DNA of 64,000 nt. It comes from Sinorhizobium terangae (GTDB lineage Bacteria; Pseudomonadota; Alphaproteobacteria; Rhizobiales; Rhizobiaceae). The notes below the pieces were generated by a model that worked only from the letters and a program-made list of their open reading frames with translations, was not told where the DNA came from and did not search any database. The DNA is taken from positions 124,001 to 188,000 of the forward strand of contig NZ_CP121660.1 in assembly GCF_029714365.1 (NCBI RefSeq). Reading direction: 5' to 3'. Below, piece after piece: positions 57,032 to 64,000 of this stretch; position 1 is the stretch's first letter; the number at the start of each line of letters is the position of its first letter. Made by a program: the position numbers and the translations under genes.

Positions 57032-58756
57032 ATGATGCCACTGGATCGCCGCCATGATATTTCGCAGCCGCTCGACCGGCTCGGCCCCGACGAGACGCTG
57101 AAGGACCGCAGCGATCAGCTTCGCGGCACGATCGCTGCAGGCCTGGAGGCGGAACTCACGGCGGCTGTACCCGGCGACGACGTGAAGCTGATGAAGTTCC
57201 ACGGGCTTTATCAGCAGGATGACCGCGACATCCGGGATGAACGCCGCCGCCGGAAGCTGGAACCGGCATACCGGTTCATGGCGCGAGTCCGCCTGCCGGG
57301 CGGGGTGCTGTCGCCTGGCCAATGGCTGAAGCTCGACGAACTCGCCCGCGCCTATGCCGGCGAGACACTGCGGCTCACCACAAGGCAAACCTTTCAGTTT
57401 CACCGCATTCACAAGCGCAACCTCCGCGCCGTCATCCAGGGCCTGCGTGACGTGCTGCTCGACACGAAGGCTGCGTGTGGCGACGACTCGCGCGGCGTAA
57501 TGGCCTCGATAAACCCCGAACTTTCGGCGCTGCATGCGGAAGTGTATGCACTCGCCAAACAGGCCAGCGACCACGCAATCCCGAAGTCTGGAGCCTATCG
57601 CGAGATCTGGTACGGCGAGGAACGGACAGAGCCGTCCGCGGGACCGGAGGAGCCGTTTTACGGGCGCACTTACATGCCGCGCAAGTTCAAGATCGGCTTC
57701 GTCATTCCGCCGATCAACGACATCGACGTCTATGCGCAGGATCTGGGCTTCATTGCCATCGCGACGAAAGATGGGCTCGAGGGCTTCAACGTCGCGATCG
57801 GCGGCGGCATGGGCCGGACGGACCAGGCTCCCGACACCTATCCGAGGCTCGCCAGCGTCATAGGGTTTATCCCCAAGGACAAGGTCCTGGAGGCCTGCGA
57901 CGCAGTGATGTCGGTCCAGCGCGACTATGGCGACCGCGTCGACCGCAGTCACGCCCGCTTCAAGTACACCATCGACGACAAGGGGTTAGACTGGATAAAG
58001 GCCACGATCGAGGAACGGCTCAGCTTTCCCCTGGAGCCGGCGCGGCCCTATCACTTCGTCTCGAACGGCGACAGGATCGGTTGGGCGCGCGGCGAGAACG
58101 GGCGCGAGCATTTCACGTTGCGCGTGGAGAACGGCCGTGTCAGCAATTTCGAGCACGTCGCTCTGCTCGACGGCTTGCGCGCCATTGCAAGGGCGCACAG
58201 TGGGATGTTCCGGGTGACGCCCAACCAGAACCTCATCATCGCCGATATCGAGCCGCACGAGCGGCCAGTGATTGAAAAGCTGCTGAAGGAGTATCGGCTG
58301 GACAGGCTCAACGAGGGAAGCGGACTTCGTCTCAACGCGATGGCCTGCGTGGCGCTGCCGACCTGCGGCCTGGCCATGGCGGAGAGTGAACGCTATTTGC
58401 CGACGCTTGTCGGAAAAATCGAGACGATCCTCGCCGATCACGGACTATCGGAAGAAGCCATCACGATTCGCATGACCGGTTGTCCCAATGGATGTGCACG
58501 CCCCTACATAGCCGAGATTGGACTGACCGGCCGTGCGCCTGGAAAATATAATCTTTATCTCGGTGGCGGGTTCCATGGCCAGCGGCTGAACAAGATGGTG
58601 CTCGAAAACGCAGGCGAGCAGGCCATTCTCGGTCTGCTCGGCAAAGTCATCGCCGATTTCGCGCGCTCCCGCCTTCCGGACGAGCGGTTCGGCGACTTTG
58701 CGATCCGCGTGCGCTACGCCGCCGAGGTCAAGGAGGGCCGACACTTCAACGACTAG
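57032..58756 (+). CDS. cysI: Sulfite reductase haemoprotein (beta) subunit
   Basis: 574 residues behind GAGGTG. Six-electron reduction of sulfite to sulfide at a coupled sirohaem/[4Fe-4S] centre. The cluster ligands are C439 and C445 (MACVALPTCGLAMAESERYL) and C484 and C488 (RMTGCPNGCARPYIAEIG). Substrate-binding basic residues are seen in RLTTRQTFQFHRIHKRNLR. The length matches CysI (570). Forms an operon with cysJ; with the trans-sulfuration enzyme upstream the region covers sulfite to organic sulfur. The stop codon lies inside the next repeat. Confidence 0.95.
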   Translation: MMPLDRRHDISQPLDRLGPDETLKDRSDQLRGTIAAGLEAELTAAVPGDDVKLMKFHGLYQQDDRDIRDERRRRKLEPAYRFMARVRLPGGVLSPGQWLKLDELARAYAGETLRLTTRQTFQFHRIHKRNLRAVIQGLRDVLLDTKAACGDDSRGVMASINPELSALHAEVYALAKQASDHAIPKSGAYREIWYGEERTEPSAGPEEPFYGRTYMPRKFKIGFVIPPINDIDVYAQDLGFIAIATKDGLEGFNVAIGGGMGRTDQAPDTYPRLASVIGFIPKDKVLEACDAVMSVQRDYGDRVDRSHARFKYTIDDKGLDWIKATIEERLSFPLEPARPYHFVSNGDRIGWARGENGREHFTLRVENGRVSNFEHVALLDGLRAIARAHSGMFRVTPNQNLIIADIEPHERPVIEKLLKEYRLDRLNEGSGLRLNAMACVALPTCGLAMAESERYLPTLVGKIETILADHGLSEEAITIRMTGCPNGCARPYIAEIGLTGRAPGKYNLYLGGGFHGQRLNKMVLENAGEQAILGLLGKVIADFARSRLPDERFGDFAIRVRYAAEVKEGRHFND

Positions 58757-58804
58757 AGCGGGATGAGCAGAAGTGTGCGCGGTTTTCCGCCCGCATCCCG
58801 CTCT
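58755..58804. repeat. Intergenic hairpin repeat, second family (copy 2)
   Basis: Arms AGAGCGGGATG ... CATCCCGCTCT with an inner GCGCGG/CCGCCC-type stem; it is near-identical in layout to 20995-21038. It overlaps the last bases of cysI. Confidence 0.8.
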
Positions 58805-58819
58805 AACTCATTAGAATCG

Positions 58820-58862
58820 ATCACGATGACTTTGGGTCGATTCGACCCAAAGTCATCGTGAT
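58820..58862. terminator. Long perfect inverted repeat between convergent genes
   Basis: 21-bp arms (58820-58840 and 58842-58862, containing CACGATGACTTTGGGTCGA and its complement) around one base. It lies between the stops of cysI and the HPP-CBS gene and so could end transcription from both sides. No T-tract follows, so cruciform or mRNA-end protection are alternatives. Confidence 0.6.
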
Positions 58863-58903
58863 CTAACATGCGCGGCGCGGTTTCGTCCACGCTAGGCCTG
58901 GCT

Positions 58904-60049
58904 TCAGATGCCTTGCCCGTTGCCGTGCATGATTTCGGACGGACCGTTTTGCGAGAGACTCTTGGCCAAAGTCGCGAGCAGGTCAGTCTGGGATATGATG
59001 CCCGCGACCTTTCCGTCGCCGTCAAGTACGACCACCGCATGTATCTTGCCATCCGTCAGGCGGGGAAGCAGGCCAATCGCAGGGTCGGATGGCTTGGCGG
59101 TCGCTGCCACGGTTATCGGCAGTTTGCCGTCGAGTTCCTTGCCGGCGAGCTCTCGCAGGCCCACCGTGCCCTGCAGCTTCTCATTCTCGTCAAGCACTGG
59201 AAGCGTACGAATGTCGTGCTTCAGCAGCAGGGATCGTGCCTGATCCGGCGTCGCGTCGTTCGGGACGGTTACAACGTCGCGGGACATGATATCGGCGCAG
59301 GTCAGCTCTCCCCTTTGCCGGACAAGGGCCTGCAGCTCGACTTCCCTCAGGAGGGCGTCGATGTCCTCCCGGCTGATATCAAGTGTTTCATTCAACCGTG
59401 CGATTGCCTCGTCGATGTCCTCGGAAGTGAAGCCGACGCGAAGCGCGGGTGGCGGGTCCGCGGTCTGATGGGTATTTACCGGCGCGACTGCCGGTCGATG
59501 CGGATATTGGCGGCGAGCCAGCCGGTGAAACACGATGCCGAGGGCGACGAGGATCAAGGAGTTGATCGCCACCGGTATGAATGGGAACCAATAACCTGCG
59601 CGTGCAACGGCGGCTCCCCCGATTACGGCCGTCAGTGCGGAGGCGCCCCCCGGCGGATGAAGCGACCGCGTGAGCGACATGGCAAGGATCGCCAGGGCAA
59701 CCGCAAGGCCGATGGCAAGCATTTGGTCCTTCACCAGGTAGCTCACCGTGACGCCGATCAGGGCGGAAATCGTGTTCCCGCCAACGATTGACCAGGGCTG
59801 CGCGAGCGGACTGGCCGGGACGGCAAAGAGCAAGACCGCCGAGGCGCCGATGGGTGCAACGATCAACGGCAATTGGGGATCGTCGCCGAACACAAAACCG
59901 CAGACCAGGCCGGTGAGGCAGATGCCGATCAACGCCCCAAGGCAGCCGATCAAGCGCTCTTTCAGGGTTGCACCCGCCAGGATCGGCGAGAACAGCTTAA
60001 ACCTGGGCAAAAAGCCCGATTTCTGGTGAGGCGGAGGCGGGACAATCAT
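58904..60049 (-). CDS. HPP-family membrane protein with two CBS domains
   Basis: 381 residues. The N-terminal 170 residues form four to five membrane helices with the HPP signature SLHPPGGASALTAVIG. After a linker, CBS domains at about 250-305 (CADIMSRDVVTVPNDATPDQ; LKHDIRTLPVLDE) and 315-370 (ITVAATAKPSDPAIGLLPRL; HAVVVLDGDGKVAGIISQTD). CBS pairs sense adenosine nucleotides. Some HPP proteins move nitrite; the substrate here is unknown. It is convergent with cysI. Confidence 0.9.
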   Translation of the reverse strand: MIVPPPPHQKSGFLPRFKLFSPILAGATLKERLIGCLGALIGICLTGLVCGFVFGDDPQLPLIVAPIGASAVLLFAVPASPLAQPWSIVGGNTISALIGVTVSYLVKDQMLAIGLAVALAILAMSLTRSLHPPGGASALTAVIGGAAVARAGYWFPFIPVAINSLILVALGIVFHRLARRQYPHRPAVAPVNTHQTADPPPALRVGFTSEDIDEAIARLNETLDISREDIDALLREVELQALVRQRGELTCADIMSRDVVTVPNDATPDQARSLLLKHDIRTLPVLDENEKLQGTVGLRELAGKELDGKLPITVAATAKPSDPAIGLLPRLTDGKIHAVVVLDGDGKVAGIISQTDLLATLAKSLSQNGPSEIMHGNGQGI

Positions 60050-60275
60050 GCGGGGGCGTCAGATGCAGTTGCTTATTTTTCGAGGCTTATGTGCCTATAA
60101 AAAGGGCGAGGCAATAGCACGAACGGAATTCTTTGTGGTTCCGACGCCATTTCGGAAATTCGGCCAGCAATGAGAGGGTGCGACGCATCGCGTCGTTATG
60201 TTCGCTTTCGCCATTCAGCGCGGTCGGGTGGCGGCTGGCACGCAATTTGCTCCCCTTAAACCGACAACAGTCGGT

Positions 60276-60581
60276 ATGGGTGCAAACTTGGACTTCTTCG
60301 ACTTCTCCTCCGCGCTGATTTGGCTTGCTCTGGGATTGAGCGGCCCCGCGTTTCTGACAGCTTTTGTCGACCGGCCCCATAACTGGAAATCCGCCGTCGA
60401 AACGACTGTCGGAACCACGGTTTTTGTCGGAGCCTTGGGCCTGTATCTCTCTGCCGGCGCCATTCTTGCTGCCGCGATTGCCGCTCTCGCGGCACTCGCG
60501 TTCGCCGTTATGTTTCGCGGGAAGAGTCAGCGCTTGCCGATGTTAGCCGTCTCGATCCTCTGCCTGGGTTTCTATGTGTAG
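60276..60581 (+). CDS. Small membrane protein, unknown function
   Basis: 101 residues from ATG 60276; an ATG at 60198 would add 26 residues that look non-conserved (basic, no structure). Neither has a clear ribosome-binding site. Three hydrophobic segments: ALIWLALGLSGPAFLTAFV, the long VGALGLYLSAGAILAAAIAA stretch and LPMLAVSILCLGFYV. The protein is probably real, because the hydrophobic pattern uses the GC-rich codon bias of its neighbours, but no family is recognised. Confidence 0.5.
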   Translation: MGANLDFFDFSSALIWLALGLSGPAFLTAFVDRPHNWKSAVETTVGTTVFVGALGLYLSAGAILAAAIAALAALAFAVMFRGKSQRLPMLAVSILCLGFYV

Positions 60582-60586
60582 AACCG

Positions 60587-60833
60587 TCAGCGGCCGATTG
60601 CTTCAATTTCCGCCATCAACGGTTCGTCGACGGGAATTCCCTGCTTGAGGAGCGACTGCCTGAGCGGCTGGCGACGGCGGCCGGGAAGCCGGGCACCCGG
60701 CGCATCCGAGACCATGTCGGCCATGGCCGCGAATCGTTCGAGGGTGCCGCTGCCGAAAGCCATGGGATCGATGCAGACAATCAACTGGCCGACCCCGGGA
60801 GGCGCGCCCTTGTCGTCGAAGACAGAGTTCGTC
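60587..60833 (-). pseudogene. 3' remnant of an LDH2/malate-lactate (Ldh/DpkA) family dehydrogenase gene
   Basis: The frame reads [40 protein letters not shown], then [16 protein letters not shown] and [18 protein letters not shown]. This is the typical C-terminal part (substrate-closing segment and last helices) of the LDH2/YlbC/DpkA-type oxidoreductases. Nothing upstream belongs to this family; it is fused at about 60834 to a piece of a succinate-semialdehyde dehydrogenase gene on the same strand. Confidence 0.65.
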
Positions 60834-61074
60834 GCCGATCTCCGACGCCGAGCCCGTGACGACATTGACCACGCCGGGCTGTATCCGACTTCCTCGCAGA
60901 GAACGCCCCAGGCCCGACTAGGGCGTCTGGGAGGCGGTTTGACCACGGCGGTGCAGCCCACGGCGATTGCCGGGCCGATCGTGCGTGCCAGCATGGACGA
61001 CGGAAAGGTCCATGGTGTGATTGCCGCGACCACACCCACCGGCTCCTTCATCACGAGAATGCGGCGATCGCCGT
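60834..61074 (-). pseudogene. Internal piece of an aldehyde (succinate-semialdehyde) dehydrogenase gene, inverted
   Basis: Read on the minus strand: [40 protein letters not shown], then after a frame change near 60875 [17 protein letters not shown]. These are residues of roughly 135-220 in GabD-type enzymes (ITPWNFP, NAD-site VVKP, NVVTGSA). It meets, head to head, the C-terminal part of the same enzyme on the plus strand at about 61062-61074. Confidence 0.8.
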
Positions 61075-61708
61075 CGAGGGCGCGATGATCGCAAAATATC
61101 GCAACTCCGGGCAGACCTGCGTGTGCATCAACCGTTTCTTCGTGCAGAGCGGCGTCTACGATCGCTTCGTGGAGAAGCTCGCTGAGGCCTGCGACAAGCT
61201 GAAGGTCGGATCCGGTCTCGAGGAAGGCGTGCAGCAGGGCCCGCTGATCGACGAAAAGGCCGTCGAGAAGGTCGAGGAATTGATTGGGGATGCCACTGCG
61301 AAGGGCGGAAAGATCGTCGCCGGCGGCGGGCGGCACGAACTCGGCGGCACCTTTTTCCGGCCGACCGTCATCTCGGAAGCGACGACCGACATGCGCTTCA
61401 TGAGGGAAGAGATCTTCGGCCCGGTCGCCCCCGTCTTCCGCTTCGAGACGGAGGAAGAGGCCGTCGCGCTCGCCAACGATACCGAATACGGGCTCGCCTG
61501 CTATTTCTACACCAGCGACCTCGCCCGTGCGTTCCGGGTGTCGGAAGGCCTGAAATACGGCATGTTGGGCGTCAATGAGGGGCTCATCACCACGCCGGAG
61601 GCTCCCTTCGGTGGCGTCAAGGAGTCCGGCCTCGGTCGCGAAGGCGGGCATCAGGGCATCGAAGACTATCTCGACACGAAGTACGTTTGCATCGGCGGTC
61701 TTGGATGA
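61062..61708 (+). pseudogene. C-terminal part of succinate-semialdehyde (aldehyde) dehydrogenase
   Basis: The frame begins [20 protein letters not shown] with the catalytic Cys in the GQTCV motif. It continues through [40 protein letters not shown] and [20 protein letters not shown] to [14 protein letters not shown], the expected end of GabD. The N-terminal 270 residues are missing; part of them lies inverted to the left (60834-61074). An ATG at 61085 could start a 207-residue fragment containing the Cys, but it lacks the NAD-binding domain, so an active enzyme is unlikely. Confidence 0.85.
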
Positions 61709-61740
61709 CGAACGGACCACCCTCGCTTGCGAGGCGTTGA

Positions 61741-62802
61741 TCAGATCAGCCCGAGATCCTCGAAGCTCGAATGCAAGGCCCAGTCGGCGGGGCAGAAGCG
61801 GTCCTTGGCGAAATTGTGCTGGTGCCAATAGGGATAGATATAGGGCGGGCGGCTGACCTGGTTCAGCCGCTCCAGCTCTTCTTTCGAAAGCTTGAGATCG
61901 GCCGCGGCGATATTGTCCTTGAACTGCTGCTCACTCAGTCCGCCGACGACGAGGGTTGCGATGCCCGGCCGGGAAAGTGTCCAAGCAAGATTGACTTGCG
62001 CGACGCTCCCGCCGCGCTCCCTGGCAATCTCCTCGAGGACATCGACGATGTTCCACAGGCGCTCCTGATCGCGGATCGGCGGTTCCGTCCAGCCGGCCGC
62101 CTGCCGCGAATCCGCCGGCGTCTTGTCGCGGCCGAAGGCGCCGGAGAGCAGGCCGGCGGCGAGCGGGCTCCAGACCATCACACCGAGGCCTTGATCGACG
62201 GAGATCGGCAACAGTTCGTATTCCGCTTCGCGCGCCTCGAGCGTGTAATGGATCTGCTGCGTGACGAAGCGCGGCAGATTTTTCGAGTCCGCGACGCCGA
62301 GCGCTTTCATGATGTGCCAGCCCGAATAGTTGGAGCAGCCGATGTATCGGATCTTGCCCTGCCGCATCAGCATATCGAGGGCGGAGAGCATCTCCTCGAC
62401 CGGCGTCAGGCCATCCCATTCGTGCATGAAGTAGACGTCGATATGATCGGTCCTGAGGCGCTTGAGGCTCTTCTCGCATTCGCGGATGAGGTGATAGCGG
62501 GAAACGCCCTCGTCGTTCGGACCATCGCCGATCCGCATGCGTGCCTTTGAGGAGATCAGCACGCGGTCTCGTTTGCCCTCGAGTGCCTCGCCAAGGATTT
62601 CCTCCGAGCGACCGAGTGAATACATGTTGGCGGTGTCGAAGAGGTTCACGCCGCCATCGATGCAGACGTCAATGAGCCGCCGGGCGTCCTTCACGTCCTG
62701 GTTTGCGACCTTCGCGAAGGCGCCGACGCCGCCGAAGGAGAAGGTTCCCATGGTGATGGCCGAGACCTTGAGGCCGGACCGGCCGAGTGTCCTGTATTCC
62801 AT
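61741..62802 (-). CDS. Aldo/keto reductase
   Basis: 353 residues. Catalytic tetrad: D56 and Y61 ([20 protein letters not shown]), K86 (VLISSKA) and the His in [12 protein letters not shown](P)-binding C-terminal stretch ([20 protein letters not shown]). It is a TIM-barrel enzyme of the AKR group often active on sugar-derived or small aldehydes and ketones; the substrate is unknown. It is on the same strand as the racemase-like and LacI genes that precede it, perhaps one regulated unit. Confidence 0.92.
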   Translation of the reverse strand: MEYRTLGRSGLKVSAITMGTFSFGGVGAFAKVANQDVKDARRLIDVCIDGGVNLFDTANMYSLGRSEEILGEALEGKRDRVLISSKARMRIGDGPNDEGVSRYHLIRECEKSLKRLRTDHIDVYFMHEWDGLTPVEEMLSALDMLMRQGKIRYIGCSNYSGWHIMKALGVADSKNLPRFVTQQIHYTLEAREAEYELLPISVDQGLGVMVWSPLAAGLLSGAFGRDKTPADSRQAAGWTEPPIRDQERLWNIVDVLEEIARERGGSVAQVNLAWTLSRPGIATLVVGGLSEQQFKDNIAAADLKLSKEELERLNQVSRPPYIYPYWHQHNFAKDRFCPADWALHSSFEDLGLI

Positions 62803-62848
62803 TGTTCACTCCCATCAATGAACGCAAGGGCGAGGACGCCGCGCGTCC

Positions 62849-63508
62849 TCAGAACGATTTCAATTGTCTGGCGATATGGGCCATGCCGAGTTCCGGGCTG
62901 GTCAGGAACGGTACGGGTGTTTCATCGCCGCGGTCGGCAAGTGCCGCGGCCATCGATGCCTGGGCAAGCACGACAAGATCGACGGATTCCACCAGCGACC
63001 GGTAGCCCTCCATCACCCGCTGGTCGTGCGCCTCGCGATCGCCGGCGGCGAGCCGCTCGAAGGCGCCGTCGCACAGCATCGGCACGACCGTGCAGTCCTT
63101 CCCGGCGGCGTCGGCGCAGTGCTGCAATAGCGCACTTGTCGGGGCGAGAGTTGTCGACAGCGTCGCCAGCACGCCGATCCGCCGGGCGCGTTCCACCGCC
63201 GCCTCGGCCATCCCCCGGTCGATGCGGAAGAGCGGCACGGACGAGAGCGACTGAATAAGGTCGACCGCGCCGCCAAGCGTCGAGCATGTGACGACGATTG
63301 CGTCCGCACCGGCGTCGGCAGCGGAGAAGACGTAACTGCCGAGCCGCTGCATCGTCTTCTGCGAAAGCACGCCCTCACGCACAGTGTTGGCGAGCAGGCT
63401 CTCATCGACGATGTTGTAGCTCGTCCAGTCGGGTAGGGACCGCGTAACAAGCGGCCGAAACCTGGCCACGAGATCGGGCACCGTGTGTATCAGGGCCAGC
63501 GACGGCAT
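62849..63508 (-). CDS. Asp/Glu/hydantoin racemase family protein
   Basis: 219 residues. Seen: two Cys-containing catalytic loops, VTCSTLGGAVDLI and VPMLCDGAFERL, and the pattern MPSLALIHTVPDLVARFRPL at the start. Known family activities: aspartate, glutamate or hydantoin racemase, maleate isomerase. The substrate cannot be told. 43 bp upstream lies the end of the LacI gene, and 46 bp downstream the aldo/keto reductase start, consistent with co-transcription. Confidence 0.85.
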   Translation of the reverse strand: MPSLALIHTVPDLVARFRPLVTRSLPDWTSYNIVDESLLANTVREGVLSQKTMQRLGSYVFSAADAGADAIVVTCSTLGGAVDLIQSLSSVPLFRIDRGMAEAAVERARRIGVLATLSTTLAPTSALLQHCADAAGKDCTVVPMLCDGAFERLAAGDREAHDQRVMEGYRSLVESVDLVVLAQASMAAALADRGDETPVPFLTSPELGMAHIARQLKSF

Positions 63509-63551
63509 CGCGAGTTCCTCCCATGGCAGGCTGAAAAGCTAGCTTGGCGTC

Positions 63552-64000
63552 TTAATCTGCAGGCAGCTTCGCGGTCGCGGTCTTGCCCGACCGCCGGCCT
63601 GTCGGCTGGGTTTCTGCGCGCGAGTCGCTGGCGCGCACGACAAGGTCTGCGCCCACCAGGATTTTCACCGACGGTTGAGGCTCGGAAGCATTGATCAGGT
63701 CGTCCAGAACGGTCACTGCCAGGTAGCCGATCTTGCGCTTGGAAACTTCGATGGTTGTCAACGACGGTTCCATGGTTGCGCTCTGCGGCAGATTGTCGAA
63801 GCCGATGACGGAGACATCGTCGGGAATGCGGACGCCGAACTCCTTGAGCGCTCGGATGAAGCCATAGGCGATGATGTCGTTGGTGCAGAAATAGCATTCT
63901 GCGAGCTCGATACCGGAGCGTAGCAGCGCGCGCGTATCGGCATAGGCGCCGTCATAGGTCGACTCCACGGAGATGACATCCTCCTCGCGCGGCTTCAGGC
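63552..64000 (-). CDS. LacI-family regulator, C-terminal part (5' end beyond window)
   Basis: The frame is open at the right edge; about 149 residues are visible. Seen: YDGAYADTRALLRSGIELAE, CYFCTNDIIAYGFIRALKEF and IPDDVSVIGFDNLPQSATME, typical of the effector-binding half of LacI repressors, then a tail rich in Thr/Arg/Lys (ETQPTGRRSGKTATAKLPAD). The DNA-binding half is outside. It probably controls the racemase and aldo/keto reductase genes downstream. Confidence 0.88.
   Translation of the reverse strand, partial: LKPREEDVISVESTYDGAYADTRALLRSGIELAECYFCTNDIIAYGFIRALKEFGVRIPDDVSVIGFDNLPQSATMEPSLTTIEVSKRKIGYLAVTVLDDLINASEPQPSVKILVGADLVVRASDSRAETQPTGRRSGKTATAKLPAD

Noticed and set aside
61085..61708. 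The plus-strand aldehyde dehydrogenase fragment as a complete small enzyme
   Set aside because: It has the catalytic Cys but lacks the whole N-terminal NAD-binding half, part of which lies inverted next to it.

Overview
The window is high-GC DNA with the gene content, codon use and intergenic repeats of a Rhizobiaceae alphaproteobacterium. A member of the Sinorhizobium/Ensifer group is most likely. The order fdoG-fdoH-fdoI-fdhE-selA-(Sel1-repeat gene)-selB-tRNA-Sec resembles, from memory, the start of the S. meliloti pSymA megaplasmid, so a megaplasmid, chromid or similar accessory replicon is plausible. No rRNA, CRISPR array or replication origin was seen.

Region 1 (1-8.3 kb) is a decayed, IS-associated stretch. 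It holds the C-terminal end of an IS110-type transposase, a 28-bp inverted repeat pair, and a class III cyclase/TolB-like/TPR gene broken by one in-frame stop and two frameshifts. It also holds an apparently intact parDE toxin-antitoxin pair, a glyoxalase/unknown-protein chimera and a second TolB/TPR remnant. Two apparently intact genes follow: a cyclase fused to a YHS domain and a small coiled-coil membrane protein.

Region 2 (8.3-14.6 kb) carries a single-chain 5-oxoprolinase, a LysR regulator, a glutathione S-transferase and an FMN-binding pyridoxamine-oxidase-like gene.

Region 3 (14.6-26.4 kb) is a nearly self-sufficient selenium island. selD is divergent from fdoGHI-fdhE-selA-sel1-selB. 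FdoG has an in-frame UGA at codon 200 followed by a well-formed bacterial SECIS hairpin. The tRNA-Sec gene (selC) lies wholly inside the 3' end of the selB reading frame. Together these make selenophosphate, charge and deliver selenocysteine, and build a membrane-bound, periplasm-facing formate dehydrogenase.

Region 4 (26.4-35.7 kb) is a hexuronate catabolic cluster. uxuA and a GntR/FCD regulator are divergent from uxaC, a PotABCD-like ABC importer and a fructuronate reductase (uxuB), with a palindromic operator candidate between.

Region 5 (36-45.2 kb) has a lone family 2 glycosyltransferase and then a ribose-type sugar ABC importer with a LacI regulator, a Gfo/Idh/MocA dehydrogenase and an SDR. 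Its substrate is unknown.

Region 6 (45.3-54.8 kb) holds small single genes: a P-loop kinase-like protein, DUF1127, a winged-helix/TolB/TPR regulator, GFA, VOC, DUF2934 and vapBC. A likely operon of 1-Cys peroxiredoxin, trans-sulfuration enzyme and 5-formyl-THF cyclo-ligase is divergent from a LysR gene.

Region 7 (55-64 kb) has cysJ-cysI, an HPP-CBS membrane protein, a scrambled dehydrogenase locus (an Ldh-family tail and a succinate-semialdehyde dehydrogenase gene split into head-to-head pieces), an aldo/keto reductase, an Asp/Glu racemase-like gene and the C-terminal part of a LacI regulator running off the window.

A family of rhizobial mosaic intergenic repeats (RIME-like) recurs at seven or more places, including one copy nested inside the loop of another.
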